DNA of 64,000 nt. Source: Mariniflexile sp. TRM1-10. Lineage in GTDB: Bacteria > Bacteroidota > Bacteroidia > Flavobacteriales > Flavobacteriaceae. The notes beneath the pieces are model-generated. The model saw only the letters and a list, made by a program, of their open reading frames with translations. It had not been told where the DNA came from and did no database searches. Position 1 is the stretch's first letter. Every line of letters starts with the position of its first letter. The translations under genes and the position numbers were made by a program. The stretch is from contig NZ_CP022985.1 in NCBI RefSeq assembly GCF_003425985.1, forward strand, positions 1,525,501 to 1,589,500, given 5' to 3'. Of the stretch, positions 9,101 through 17,450 are shown piece by piece.

Positions 9101-9231
9101 GAGGCTATCTAAAAAGTCTAGTTCTATGTCATATTGAGCTTGTCGAAATATTTTAATTTACTGCTAATCAATATCGGTTTCGACAAGCTCAACCTGACAA
9201 ATTAAATTTAAAAAACTTTTTAGACAGTCTC
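9101..9231. repeat. Family B palindromic repeat, copy 1
   Basis: The inverted ends GAGGCTATCTAAAAAGT and ACTTTTTAGACAGTCTC (two mismatches) enclose REP-like TTGAGCTTGTCGAAA and TTTCGACAAGCTCAA, so almost the whole 131 bp can fold as one hairpin. It is the reverse complement of copy 2 at 41604. No target duplication was found. Confidence 0.8.
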
Positions 9232-9270
9232 CTTTTGAAATGAAACTAAAGTAACCTCGACAAACCAAAC

Positions 9271-9408
9271 ATGAACACCATCATTCAAAATATATTGGTT
9301 TTTACAGCAATTTTATTTGCCTTAATCTTTTTGATTAGGAAGTTTGTTTGGAAAAAATCGAAATCAAAAAAATCCTGTGGTGGCGATGATGGTTGTGGGT
9401 GTGGTTAA
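9271..9408 (+). CDS. FeoB-associated Cys-rich membrane protein
   Basis: A 45-aa frame: a single membrane helix (IIQNILVFTAILFALIFLI), a Lys/Ser-rich stretch and the Cys/Gly tail SCGGDDGCGCG. This matches the small proteins commonly encoded after feoB, whose Cys tail is thought to bind iron. It follows feoB by 173 bp, with the family B palindrome in between, so its level may be set apart from that of feoB. Confidence 0.85.
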   Translation: MNTIIQNILVFTAILFALIFLIRKFVWKKSKSKKSCGGDDGCGCG

Positions 9409-9436
9409 AAACAAAAAATCAAGATGAGCTCTCCAC

Positions 9437-10093
9437 CTATACTTTTTCCACAAACAAATTGTTAGCTACAGTTTGTGAGATGCTCATTGATGTATCTCCA
9501 ATTTTAATGACCATTGAATCATCAAAATCCTCTCTAGATAAAACCGTAATTTCTGAACCCAATGCTATTTTATGCTTATCTAAATACTTTAAAAAAGCAG
9601 AAGAGGTATCTTTAACACCCACACAAACTCCTTTGGCATTATCAGCTAAATTAAAAAGCAATATTTTATCGGTCTTTTTTATATCTCCCGATTTATCTGG
9701 AATAGGGTCTCCGTGTGGGTCATGCGTGGGATAATCAAGTAATTTATCCAATTCATCAATAAGCTTTTCAGATTTTATATGTTCAAGCTGTTCTGCTATT
9801 TCATGCACCTCGTCCCAAAGAAAATTAAGTTTTTTTACTAGAAAAACTTCCCATAGACGATGCTTTCTAACTATTTCAGCAGCGGTTTTTTTTCCTTTTA
9901 CAGTAAGACTTACCCCTTGATATTTTTTATAATTAACATACCCTTTTTCAGCCAACTTCTTCATCATATCCGTAACCGATGACGCTTTGGTTTCCAAAGC
10001 ATCTGCAATACTATTTGTACTTACAGTATGAACCCCATATTTCCCTAATTGGTAGATGGTTTTTATGTAATTTTCTTCTGTTAGCGTAATCAT
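9437..10093 (-). CDS. DtxR/MntR family metal-dependent transcriptional regulator
   Basis: A 218-aa repressor. The N-terminal winged helix (about residues 1-65) has TNSIADALETKASSVTDMMK as the recognition region and a wing in YKKYQGVSLTVKGKK. A dimerisation and metal domain follows (RHRLWEVFLVKKLNF, then EIAEQLEHIKS, with His/Glu ligands). The last ~75 residues form a FeoA-like SH3 domain. It is transcribed divergently from the TonB receptor, with a perfect palindrome at the receptor promoter, and lies between feoAB and a metal ABC transporter. It very likely senses Fe or Mn and represses the uptake genes. Which metal it prefers cannot be told from the sequence. Confidence 0.92.
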   Translation of the reverse strand: MITLTEENYIKTIYQLGKYGVHTVSTNSIADALETKASSVTDMMKKLAEKGYVNYKKYQGVSLTVKGKKTAAEIVRKHRLWEVFLVKKLNFLWDEVHEIAEQLEHIKSEKLIDELDKLLDYPTHDPHGDPIPDKSGDIKKTDKILLFNLADNAKGVCVGVKDTSSAFLKYLDKHKIALGSEITVLSREDFDDSMVIKIGDTSMSISQTVANNLFVEKV

Positions 10094-10140
10094 AAATGTA
10101 TAATTAAACCGTAAATATAGTTTATTATTATTTTAGATTT

Positions 10141-10164
10141 TATTTTTAGATTAATCTAAAAATA
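10141..10164. promoter_or_regulatory. Perfect palindromic operator (probable DtxR/MntR site)
   Basis: The 24-bp stretch is its own reverse complement, with core TTTTAGATTAATCTAAAA. It ends 4 bp before the TATATTTG -7 box of the TonB receptor, so it overlaps the -33 region. An additional half-site, TTTTAGATTTT, lies just upstream at about 10131-10141, on the side of the dtxR gene. Confidence 0.75.
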
Positions 10165-10168
10165 TATT

Positions 10169-10176
10169 TATATTTG
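10169..10176 (+). promoter_or_regulatory. -7 box of the TonB receptor gene
   Basis: TATATTTG fits TAnnTTTG and lies 15 bases before the ATG at 10191, immediately next to the palindromic operator. Confidence 0.65.
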
Positions 10177-10190
10177 CAAAAAATTAATTT

Positions 10191-12452
10191 ATGAGATATA
10201 TAATTCTATTTTTAAGCACACTCTCAATATCATTGAACGCACAACAAATAACCGGAAATGTATTTTCTGATGGTGAGCCATTACCTTATGTTAATGTTTA
10301 CCTTAAAGGCACCTCTAAGGGCACCACAACAGATGAAAATGGATTTTACAAAATTAATGCCATTGAAGCTGGAAACTACACCATTTTAGCGTCTTTTACT
10401 GGATTTCAAACCCAAAGAAAAAACATAACTGTTTCGTCTAATACACTAGTTATAAATTTCGATTTAAAAGAATCTGGATTACTTGAAGAAGTGGTCGTTA
10501 CCGGAACCCTAAAGGCCGTATCCCGTTTGGAAAGCCCTGTTCCAGTTGAAGTCTATTCCCCAGCATTCTTTAAAAAAAATCCAACACCTAATATTTTTGA
10601 AGCCCTGCAAAATGTTAATGGAGTACGCCCTCAAATTAATTGTAATGTGTGCAATACGGGCGATATCCATATTAATGGTCTCGAAGGTCCTTACACCTTA
10701 GTATTAATTGACGGCATGCCTATAGTTAGTGGTTTATCCACTGTTTATGGTTTATCGGGCATTCCTAACTCATTAATTGAACAAATTGAAATTGTAAAAG
10801 GGCCTGCTTCTTCTCTATATGGAAGTGAAGCCGTTGGTGGTCTTATTAATATCATAACCAAGCTTCCAGAAAATGCCCCCCGATTTTTTGCAGATAGCTA
10901 TGTCACTGGTTGGGGAGAAGTCAATCTGGATTTAGGATATAAAGCCAATGTAGGGTCGAAAGCCAGTCTTCTTACTGGAATCAATTATTTTAATTACAAC
11001 AATCCCATAGATAATAACAATGATAATTTTACCGATCTAACCCTTCAAAATAGAATTTCAATATTTCAAAAATGGGATTTTGAACGAAAAAATCAAAGAG
11101 CATTTTCTCTTATAGGACGTTATTTTTATGAAGACCGATGGGGAGGTGAAATGCAATGGAATCCATCATATAGAGGTGGTGATGAGATTTATGGAGAAAG
11201 TATTTATACGTCACGCTTTGAAGCTTTAGGAAAATACCAACTACCGGTTGAAGAAAAAATATTGTTTCAGTTTTCATATACCGATCATGATCAAAATTCG
11301 GTTTATGGCAATGTTCCATATTTGGCACAACAACGTATTGGTTTTGGACAATTTACTTGGGATAAAACCTTAAAGAATCATGACCTTTTATTTGGAACGT
11401 CGTTACGTTATAATTATTACAATGATAACACGCCAGCTACGGTAGAGGCAGATAATATTGTCATTCCATCTCTATTTATACAAGATGAAATAAAATTTCA
11501 CGAGAAGCATACATTATTATTGGGAACACGCTATGATTACGACAAAAGACATGGAAACATTTTCACACCCAGAATAGCGTATAAATTCAAACCTACAAAA
11601 AACGATATTTTCCGTGTAAATGCAGGAACAGGCTTTAGAGTCGTTAACTTATTTACCGAAGAACACGCTGCACTTACCGGAGCTAGGGAAGTTGTCATAG
11701 AGAACGACCTAAAACCAGAACGTTCCTATAATATTAACCTGAACTATTTAACCAAACTGTATACCAAAAGCGGTATTATGATTGGACTTGATGCCTCTGT
11801 CTGGTATACCCACTTTACCAATATTATTTTACCTGATTACGATACCAACCCCAACCAAATCATTTACGACAATCTCGATGGTAAAGCCATAAGTCAAGGG
11901 GTTAGCCTTAATATAGATGTTATGTTTTCTAACGGCATAAAACTTTTGGCAGGAGCCACACTTCAAGATGTCTCTAAAACTGAAAATAGCATCACAGAAC
12001 GTCAAATACTAACCGAAAGCTTCTCTGGTACTTGGGCGGCGTCCTATAAAAATTATAAATACAACCTAACACTGGATTATACGGGTAATATTTATGGCCC
12101 TATGCGTTTGCCTTTATTAGGTGATTTGGATCCTCGTAAAGAGAATTCGCCTGTTTGGAGCATTCAAAATATTCAGCTAACCTTTGATGGTTTAAATAAT
12201 TTCGAAATATACGGGGGCGTAAAAAACCTATTAAACTGGACCCCTAATAAAGGAAACCCTTTTATTATCGCTAGAGCACACGATCCGTTTGATAAAAATG
12301 TTGATTTTGATAGCAATGGCAATGCTTTGGTAAACAATGACCCTAATAGTCCTAAATATAACCCATACGGATTAACGTTCGACCCGTCTTATGTGTATGG
12401 TCCAAATCAAGGAATACGATTATTTTTTGGATTACGATATACTTTAAATTAA
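10191..12452 (+). CDS. TonB-dependent outer-membrane receptor, probable metal or metallophore uptake
   Basis: A 753-aa protein. A signal peptide (ILFLSTLSISLNAQ) is followed by a carboxypeptidase-regulatory-like domain (residues ~19-105), a plug domain (~110-225, with VVVTGTLKAV as a TonB-box-like start, and DGMPIVSGLSTVYG, then IEIVKGPASSLYGSEAVGGLINIITK) and a 22-strand barrel ending in the aromatic FFGLRYTLN. CNVCNTGDIHINGLEGPYT in the plug is typical of the receptors near heavy-metal and iron ABC systems in this phylum. The adjacent DtxR regulator, operator and metal ABC genes support metal uptake. The actual ligand is not shown by the sequence. Confidence 0.93.
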   Translation: MRYIILFLSTLSISLNAQQITGNVFSDGEPLPYVNVYLKGTSKGTTTDENGFYKINAIEAGNYTILASFTGFQTQRKNITVSSNTLVINFDLKESGLLEEVVVTGTLKAVSRLESPVPVEVYSPAFFKKNPTPNIFEALQNVNGVRPQINCNVCNTGDIHINGLEGPYTLVLIDGMPIVSGLSTVYGLSGIPNSLIEQIEIVKGPASSLYGSEAVGGLINIITKLPENAPRFFADSYVTGWGEVNLDLGYKANVGSKASLLTGINYFNYNNPIDNNNDNFTDLTLQNRISIFQKWDFERKNQRAFSLIGRYFYEDRWGGEMQWNPSYRGGDEIYGESIYTSRFEALGKYQLPVEEKILFQFSYTDHDQNSVYGNVPYLAQQRIGFGQFTWDKTLKNHDLLFGTSLRYNYYNDNTPATVEADNIVIPSLFIQDEIKFHEKHTLLLGTRYDYDKRHGNIFTPRIAYKFKPTKNDIFRVNAGTGFRVVNLFTEEHAALTGAREVVIENDLKPERSYNINLNYLTKLYTKSGIMIGLDASVWYTHFTNIILPDYDTNPNQIIYDNLDGKAISQGVSLNIDVMFSNGIKLLAGATLQDVSKTENSITERQILTESFSGTWAASYKNYKYNLTLDYTGNIYGPMRLPLLGDLDPRKENSPVWSIQNIQLTFDGLNNFEIYGGVKNLLNWTPNKGNPFIIARAHDPFDKNVDFDSNGNALVNNDPNSPKYNPYGLTFDPSYVYGPNQGIRLFFGLRYTLN

Positions 12453-12461
12453 TTTTGATAA

Positions 12462-13376
12462 ATGAATAAACAAATAATACTTGCTCTAATAGTAATCACC
12501 TTACTATTTAGCTGCAAAAACAACAAGCAAAATAATGGCAAACTTAATGTTGTAACCACCACTACAATGATTACCGATTTGGTAAACAATATTGGTGGTG
12601 ATTTAATAAACGTGCAAGGCCTTATGGGAAGCGGTGTCGACCCGCATTTATATAAAGCGAGCGAGGGCGATGTTACAAAACTGGTCAATGCCGATATTAT
12701 CTTTTATGGCGGACTGCATTTAGAAGGCAAGCTTGTTGAAGTGTTTGAAAAAATGGCATACCAAAACATAAAAACCATTGCAGTTTCAGATGCCTTAGAT
12801 GCTAAAACCCTTATTGGTTCTGAATATTTTCAAGGAAATTACGATCCGCATATATGGTTTAACATTGGTTATTGGAAAACCATAACCAACTACGTAGTTA
12901 AAGCCTTATCGGAAGCCAACCCTGAAAACAAAGTCGCTTTTGAAACAAATGGGAAACACTATATCGAGCAACTTAACCAGCTGGAGACAGAAATAAAATC
13001 CATAATCGATACACTTCCAAAAGATAAACGTATTTTAGTAACGGCGCATGATGCCTTTAATTATTTTGGAAAGGAATATGGATTTAATGTAGTAGGCCTA
13101 CAGGGTATTTCAACAGCCACCGAAGCCGGTGTACAAGATGTTCAAAAACTAGCTTCCTTTATTATTGAACACCAAGTAAAAGCTATTTTTGTTGAAAGCT
13201 CAGTCCCTAAACGCACTATTGAAGCGCTTCAGGCAGCTGTAAATTCTAAAAACCATCATGTTGCCATTGGTGGAACTCTATATTCTGATGCTTTAGGAAG
13301 CGCAGGAACAGTTGAAAGCACCTATATTGGCATGTTTAAATACAATGTAAACACGATAGTGAATGCATTAAAATAG
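12462..13376 (+). CDS. Metal ABC transporter substrate-binding lipoprotein (ZnuA/TroA family, cluster A-I)
   Basis: A 304-aa lipoprotein that captures Mn, Zn or Fe for the downstream ABC transporter. The lipobox is LLFSC, with the Cys at residue 18. Metal ligands typical of the family are seen: H in GSGVDPHLYKAS, H in YDPHIWFN, then TAHDAFNYFGKEYGF and, near the C-terminus, an acidic residue in GTLYSDALG. It follows the TonB receptor by 9 bp, so both probably belong to one DtxR-controlled transcript. There is no His-rich loop, which argues somewhat against a pure zinc protein. Confidence 0.93.
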   Translation: MNKQIILALIVITLLFSCKNNKQNNGKLNVVTTTTMITDLVNNIGGDLINVQGLMGSGVDPHLYKASEGDVTKLVNADIIFYGGLHLEGKLVEVFEKMAYQNIKTIAVSDALDAKTLIGSEYFQGNYDPHIWFNIGYWKTITNYVVKALSEANPENKVAFETNGKHYIEQLNQLETEIKSIIDTLPKDKRILVTAHDAFNYFGKEYGFNVVGLQGISTATEAGVQDVQKLASFIIEHQVKAIFVESSVPKRTIEALQAAVNSKNHHVAIGGTLYSDALGSAGTVESTYIGMFKYNVNTIVNALK

Positions 13377-13381
13377 AAATA

Positions 13382-13578
13382 AAAAATTTCTTGAAACAGA
13401 CTATCCTCGAGTCAAAGCCATAGAGGTATTTCGCCTGTTTCATTTTGACCTCTGGGTCAAAAATCGAAATTTTGTATTTTACCTCACCCAGAACTGCCTT
13501 TTCGGGCAGTTCTGACCTCTCCAAAGGAGAGGTGAATTGGATACCCCGAGGCAGGGCCTTCGGGGAATTATTTGAATT
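13382..13578. repeat. Family C interspersed repeat, copy 1
   Basis: About 195 bp shared with 54664-54884 and, inverted, with 29890-30116. Internal hairpins include CAGAACTGCC-TTTTC-GGGCAGTTCTG and CCTCTCC-AAA-GGAGAGG, plus a CCCCGAGGCAGGGCCTTCGGGG end. It separates the binding-protein gene from the ATPase gene of the ABC operon and may end or weaken the transcript. A short frame read antisense through it (also seen in copy 2) is judged not to be a gene. Confidence 0.8.
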
Positions 13579-13610
13579 AATTAGAAGCTATTCCTGTTAA
13601 AAACAATAAT

Positions 13611-14348
13611 ATGAGTAAAAATATAGCCGTACAAGTAGACGATTTAACGGTAGCATACAATTACAAGCCTGTACTTTGGGATATCGATCTAGAAATTCCT
13701 GAAGGTGTACTCATGGCTATTGTAGGTCCTAACGGCGCAGGAAAATCAACCCTTATAAAATCTATTTTGGGCATTTTAAAACCCATTGCAGGAAGCATTT
13801 CCATCTACGGCAAACCATACAACAAACAACGTCACCTTGTGGCTTATGTGCCCCAAAAAGGCAGCGTAGATTGGGACTTTCCAACAACCGCTTTAGATGT
13901 GGTTATGATGGGAACTTACGGCAGTTTAGGCTGGATAAAACGCCCCGGACAAAAAGAAAAGAAAGCAGCCTTGGAAGCTTTGGAAAAAGTAGGTATGCTA
14001 TCTTTTAAAGGCAGACAGATTAGTCAGCTTTCTGGTGGACAGCAGCAACGTATTTTTTTAGCTAGAGCTTTGGTTCAAGATGCCGCCATCTATTTTATGG
14101 ATGAGCCTTTTCAAGGTGTCGATGCTACTACAGAAATTGCCATTATCAATATTTTAAAAGAATTACGCAAAGCCGGCAAAACAGTTATTGTAGTACACCA
14201 CGATTTACAAACCGTACCGGAATATTTTGATTGGGTAACTTTTTTAAACGTTAAAAAAATTGCCACAGGCCCTGTAAAGGATATTTTTAATGATGACAAC
14301 CTAACAAAAACCTATGGCATTAACTATAAAGTAAGTATTCAGGAATAG
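13611..14348 (+). CDS. Metal ABC transporter ATP-binding protein
   Basis: A 245-aa ATPase of the Mn/Zn/Fe ABC family. Walker A is GPNGAGKST (residues ~39-47), the Q-loop is [12 protein letters not shown], the signature is LSGGQQQR, Walker B is [13 protein letters not shown], and the H-loop is VVHHDL. It energises the two permeases encoded downstream. The ATG is at 13611. Confidence 0.95.
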   Translation: MSKNIAVQVDDLTVAYNYKPVLWDIDLEIPEGVLMAIVGPNGAGKSTLIKSILGILKPIAGSISIYGKPYNKQRHLVAYVPQKGSVDWDFPTTALDVVMMGTYGSLGWIKRPGQKEKKAALEALEKVGMLSFKGRQISQLSGGQQQRIFLARALVQDAAIYFMDEPFQGVDATTEIAIINILKELRKAGKTVIVVHHDLQTVPEYFDWVTFLNVKKIATGPVKDIFNDDNLTKTYGINYKVSIQE

Positions 14349-14417
14349 TGATTAATGATTAGTGATTAATGATTAATTGATAGTGGTCAGTGGTCAGTGG
14401 TCAGTGAAAATATGATT

Positions 14418-14612
14418 ATGAAAGAAGTTAAATTCAAATTTGAAGATTTAAAAGTTTATACTAAAGCATTGAACTTCGTCGATTTGGCATATAAAACCTA
14501 TAAAAGTTTTCTTAGTATGTTGTTTGTTCAACCATTGGAAAACGTCAAAATTATATTTCAGCAGCTATTGAAAATCAACTATGAGAAAAACTTGTCAAAT
14601 TATCAAAAATGA
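14418..14612 (+). pseudogene. Four-helix-bundle (23S IVP-like) protein fragment
   Basis: The first ~30 codons (KFEDLKVYTKALNFVDLAYK) match the start of the four-helix-bundle proteins related to 23S rRNA intervening-sequence proteins. After SFLS the sequence no longer resembles the family and the frame stops at 65 codons instead of about 120. It is inserted between the ABC ATPase and the first permease, preceded by short direct repeats (AGTGATTAATGATTAGTGATTAATG and GTGGTCAGTGGTCAGTG). It is probably a decayed insertion that displaced the permease start region. Confidence 0.65.
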
Positions 14613-14669
14613 GCACAAATCCCCAAAAATATCTTAAAAACAAAAACTAAACTCTAATCCCTAAAAGCT

Positions 14670-15797
14670 ATAGAACTAAAAGACTACATAGAACTCGTAA
14701 TAAGTGATTACACACTTCGCACCATTACGCTTGGCACCGCAATTCTTGGGGCTGTAACAGGTATGTTGGGCAGTTTTGCCGTATTACGAAAACAAAGCTT
14801 ACTTGGCGATGCCATTTCGCATGCTGCGCTACCCGGAATAGCTATTGCCTTTTTAATCACTGGTATTAAAGACAGCCATGTATTACTTTTAGGAGCTTTA
14901 ATTAGCGGACTTATCGGCACATTTTGGATACGAGGAATTATCACCAAAACACATTTAAAATCAGATACCGCCTTGGGCCTAATCTTATCCGTCTTTTTCG
15001 GATTTGGAATGCTACTGCTCACCTTTATCCAAAAACAGCCTAATGCCAACCAAGCAGGTTTAGACAAATATTTGTTTGGGCAAGCCGCCACCTTAGTTGA
15101 AAGCGATGTTTGGTTAATGACTATAGTTACCAGTATTTGTCTAATCATTATGTTACTATTCTGGAAAGAATTTAAAATTCTATTATTCGATGCCGATTAT
15201 ACCAAAACCTTAGGGTTTAATACAAAAACAATTGATGTTTTAATCACCTGTTTCATTGTTTTGGCTATTGTTTTAGGCTTGCAGACCGTCGGTGTTGTAC
15301 TAATGAGTGCCATGCTTTTAGCTCCTGCTGCTGCTGCACGACAATGGACAAACAGTTTAAGTACCATGGTAATACTTGCTGCTACTTTTGGTGCGTTTTC
15401 CGGTGTTTTTGGCACTGCTATTAGTGCCAGCCAAAACAATCTGTCAACAGGTCCGGTAATTGTTATTGTTGCCAGTGTTTTTGTTTTGGCCTCTTTTATC
15501 TTTTCTCCTAACCGAGGCTTACTATTTAGGCAAATTCGCTTCATTAAAAACCGTCACGATTTAGAACTTCATAAAACATTGTCTTTGATGTATCACATTG
15601 CGGAAAATCACGATAACATATCACATCCACATGCCATTAAAATATTGAATAACTTCCATGGTTTTACAAAAGGTACGCTCAAAAAATTAGTAGATAAAAA
15701 TTATGTAACGCTTGATGGTAATATGTGGAGCTTAACTGAACAAGGCTATAAAACAGCAGCTAATTTGTACAACCAGCAATCGCAAGAACATGAATAA
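14670..15797 (+). CDS. Metal ABC transporter permease with C-terminal winged-helix domain; no standard start codon at its true N-terminus
   Basis: A ZnuB/MntC-type permease. From the first ATG (14763) it is 344 aa and begins inside a conserved helix. The frame stays open and family-like for 31 more codons upstream (YTLRTITLGTAILGAVTG, preceded by ELKDYIELVISD) to an ATA at 14670-14672, where relatives have Met. An in-frame TAA lies at 14655 and there is no ATG, GTG or TTG in between. So it either starts at ATA, starts internally, or is damaged. Conserved permease blocks include SLLGDAISHAALPG and VGVVLMSAMLLAPAAAA. After the last helix, about 85 residues form a winged-helix-like domain (SHPHAIKILNN, TKGTLKKLVDKNYV, wing MWSLTEQGYKTA). 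It overlaps the next permease by 8 bp. Confidence 0.85.
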   Translation: MELKDYIELVISDYTLRTITLGTAILGAVTGMLGSFAVLRKQSLLGDAISHAALPGIAIAFLITGIKDSHVLLLGALISGLIGTFWIRGIITKTHLKSDTALGLILSVFFGFGMLLLTFIQKQPNANQAGLDKYLFGQAATLVESDVWLMTIVTSICLIIMLLFWKEFKILLFDADYTKTLGFNTKTIDVLITCFIVLAIVLGLQTVGVVLMSAMLLAPAAAARQWTNSLSTMVILAATFGAFSGVFGTAISASQNNLSTGPVIVIVASVFVLASFIFSPNRGLLFRQIRFIKNRHDLELHKTLSLMYHIAENHDNISHPHAIKILNNFHGFTKGTLKKLVDKNYVTLDGNMWSLTEQGYKTAANLYNQQSQEHE

Positions 15798-16950
15798 TGC
15801 ACAAATTGAAATACAAATAATTGCCAGTCTTGTAGCTATAGCTTGTGCCATTCCTGGAACATTTTTGGTACTTCGAAAAATGGCCATGATTAGCGATGCT
15901 ATTAGCCATTCTATTTTACCGGGAATTGTTATTGGATTCTTTATAACCCAAGATTTAAATTCACCATTATTAATTCTTTTAGCTGCTTTAACAGGAATTA
16001 TTACAGTCATTTTAGTAGAGCGCATTCAAAAAACAGGTTTGGTTAAAGAAGACACCGCTATAGGCCTAGTCTTTCCTGCGTTGTTTAGCATCGGTGTTAT
16101 TCTTATTGCTAAAAATGCCAACGATGTGCATCTAGATGTTGATGCCGTATTATTAGGTGAACTCGCCTTTGCACCATTCGATAGGCTGATGATTTCTGGA
16201 ATTGACGCTGGTCCAAAATCGTTATGGATTATTGGTAGTATTTTAACTGTTACTATTGGGCTATTAATTGCCTTTTTTAAGGAATTAAAAGTAAGCACCT
16301 TCGATGCCGGTCTATCCGCATCCTTAGGTTTTTCTCCAGCCATTATGCATTATGGTTTAATGACGGTTTCTTCAATAACGACCGTTGGCGCTTTTGATGC
16401 CGTTGGTGCTATTTTGGTGGTCGCCTTAATGATTGCCCCTGCGGCAACAGCTTATCTGCTCACAACCAATTTAAAGAAAATGCTTGGTTTAGCCATATTT
16501 TTTGGAATGTTTAGTGCCATTGCAGGCTACTGGGTTGCACATGGGTTAGATGCATCAATAGCGGGCTCCATTACTACCATGTTGGGCATTATCTTTTTTA
16601 TTGTGTATTTGTTCGCACCTAGTAAAGGTATTATTGCCGTGTTATACAGAGAAAGACAACAGCGCACCGAAGTTTCTTTACTTACTTTTTTATTACATTT
16701 AAAGAATCATAACGAAGAAAGCGAGCGTCATGTAAATCATTTAAACGAGCATATTAATTGGCAAAAAGTACGTTCGAAAACGGTATTAGACCTCGCATTA
16801 AAAAACAACATGATTACTATAAACAATCACATTGTTTTTTTAACTGAGAAAGGAAATGAATTCACCTCTCAAGCAATTGATTATATTATCACCAATGAAA
16901 ATGCCCAAATAGAACACATGAAAGAAGATTTCTTTCTGTTTAGGGGCTAA
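15790..16950 (+). CDS. Second metal ABC transporter permease with winged-helix-like tail
   Basis: 386 aa. The permease core has MAMISDAISHSILPGIVIGF, FDAVGAILVVALMIAPAATA and about eight hydrophobic helices. After RERQQRTEVSLL come about 100 residues without membrane helices (HLNEHINWQKVRSKTVLDLA, then IVFLTEKGNEFTSQAIDYI), again resembling the wHTH of DtxR-type proteins. It overlaps the first permease by 8 bp, so the two are probably coupled and form a heterodimeric channel. yraN follows after 6 bp. Confidence 0.9.
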   Translation: MNNAQIEIQIIASLVAIACAIPGTFLVLRKMAMISDAISHSILPGIVIGFFITQDLNSPLLILLAALTGIITVILVERIQKTGLVKEDTAIGLVFPALFSIGVILIAKNANDVHLDVDAVLLGELAFAPFDRLMISGIDAGPKSLWIIGSILTVTIGLLIAFFKELKVSTFDAGLSASLGFSPAIMHYGLMTVSSITTVGAFDAVGAILVVALMIAPAATAYLLTTNLKKMLGLAIFFGMFSAIAGYWVAHGLDASIAGSITTMLGIIFFIVYLFAPSKGIIAVLYRERQQRTEVSLLTFLLHLKNHNEESERHVNHLNEHINWQKVRSKTVLDLALKNNMITINNHIVFLTEKGNEFTSQAIDYIITNENAQIEHMKEDFFLFRG

Positions 16951-16956
16951 CAACTT

Positions 16957-17316
16957 ATGGCAAAACACAACGAACTTGGCAAAGAAGGCGAGCAACTAGC
17001 TGTCGATTTACTGTTGAAAAACGGTTACGCTATTTTAGAACGCAATTATAGATTTGATAAAGCCGAAGTAGACATTATTGCACAAAAAGACACTATTTTG
17101 GCCATTGTTGAGGTAAAAACGCGTTCGACTGTCGATTTTGGAAATCCGCAGGATTTTGTAAAACCCAAGCAGATACAACGTTTGGTTAAAGCAGTTGATG
17201 AATACATAACGGTAAACGGATTAGATATTGAAGTGCGTTTTGATATCATCGCCATTGTAAAAAGAGGAAACGCATTGAATGTAGAGCATTTAGAAAACGC
17301 ATTTTATCATTTTTAA
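16957..17316 (+). CDS. YraN family protein (UPF0102, endonuclease-like fold)
   Basis: 119 aa. It shows the family pattern LGKEGEQLAVDLLLKNGYAILERNYR, then the restriction-endonuclease-like core EVDIIAQKDTILAIVEVKTR (D, E-x-K) and NPQDFVKPKQIQRLVKAV. Its cellular role is not established; the fold suggests action on DNA. It follows the permease by 6 bp. The stop is followed at once by a hairpin. Confidence 0.9.
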   Translation: MAKHNELGKEGEQLAVDLLLKNGYAILERNYRFDKAEVDIIAQKDTILAIVEVKTRSTVDFGNPQDFVKPKQIQRLVKAVDEYITVNGLDIEVRFDIIAIVKRGNALNVEHLENAFYHF

Positions 17317-17335
17317 TTCCTGCGAAGGCAGGAAT
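17316..17335 (+). terminator. ATTCCTGC palindrome after yraN (repeat-type hairpin)
   Basis: ATTCCTGCGAAGGCAGGAAT forms an 8-bp stem and is followed by CTCATAAATAAG. It lacks a strong U-tract, so it is a weak terminator at best. The same element occurs at 30118-30196, split by about 51 bp of other sequence. Confidence 0.5.
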
Positions 17336-17354
17336 CTCATAAATAAGCAACTAA

Positions 17355-17450
17355 AAACCCCGCTCCTCCAATGGCTCTTTCTGCTTAGGTAGCTGACTTC
17401 TAAACTAACTGGCGGATTTGTAAGTCCCGTCTTAGCAGCAACGGTCTATA
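17355..17450 (-). pseudogene. Relic of the Rhs pre-toxin linker (copy 3)
   Basis: On the minus strand GCAGAAAGAGCCATTGGAGG and the neighbouring GGACTTACAAATCCGCCAGTTAGT match the linker at 19980-20115, which encodes KSATLAERAIGG. Stops and frame changes are present (TTAGCAGAA has become TAAGCAGAA). It marks the downstream end of the toxin-cassette array. Confidence 0.6.

Noticed and set aside
9101..9240. Target-site duplication at family B and family D elements
   Set aside because: Flanks were compared for both families and no convincing direct repeats were found, so mobility by transposition is not claimed for them.
9393..9734. 113-aa plus-strand frame antisense to the DtxR-type gene
   Set aside because: Shadow of the well-supported regulator on the other strand; its composition is unlike that of neighbouring proteins.
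13336..13524. Minus-strand frame starting MERSELPEKAVLGEVKYKIS, also present at 54646-54828
   Set aside because: It is the antisense reading of the family C repeat. The C-termini differ between copies and no promoter or family supports it, so it is treated as part of the repeat.
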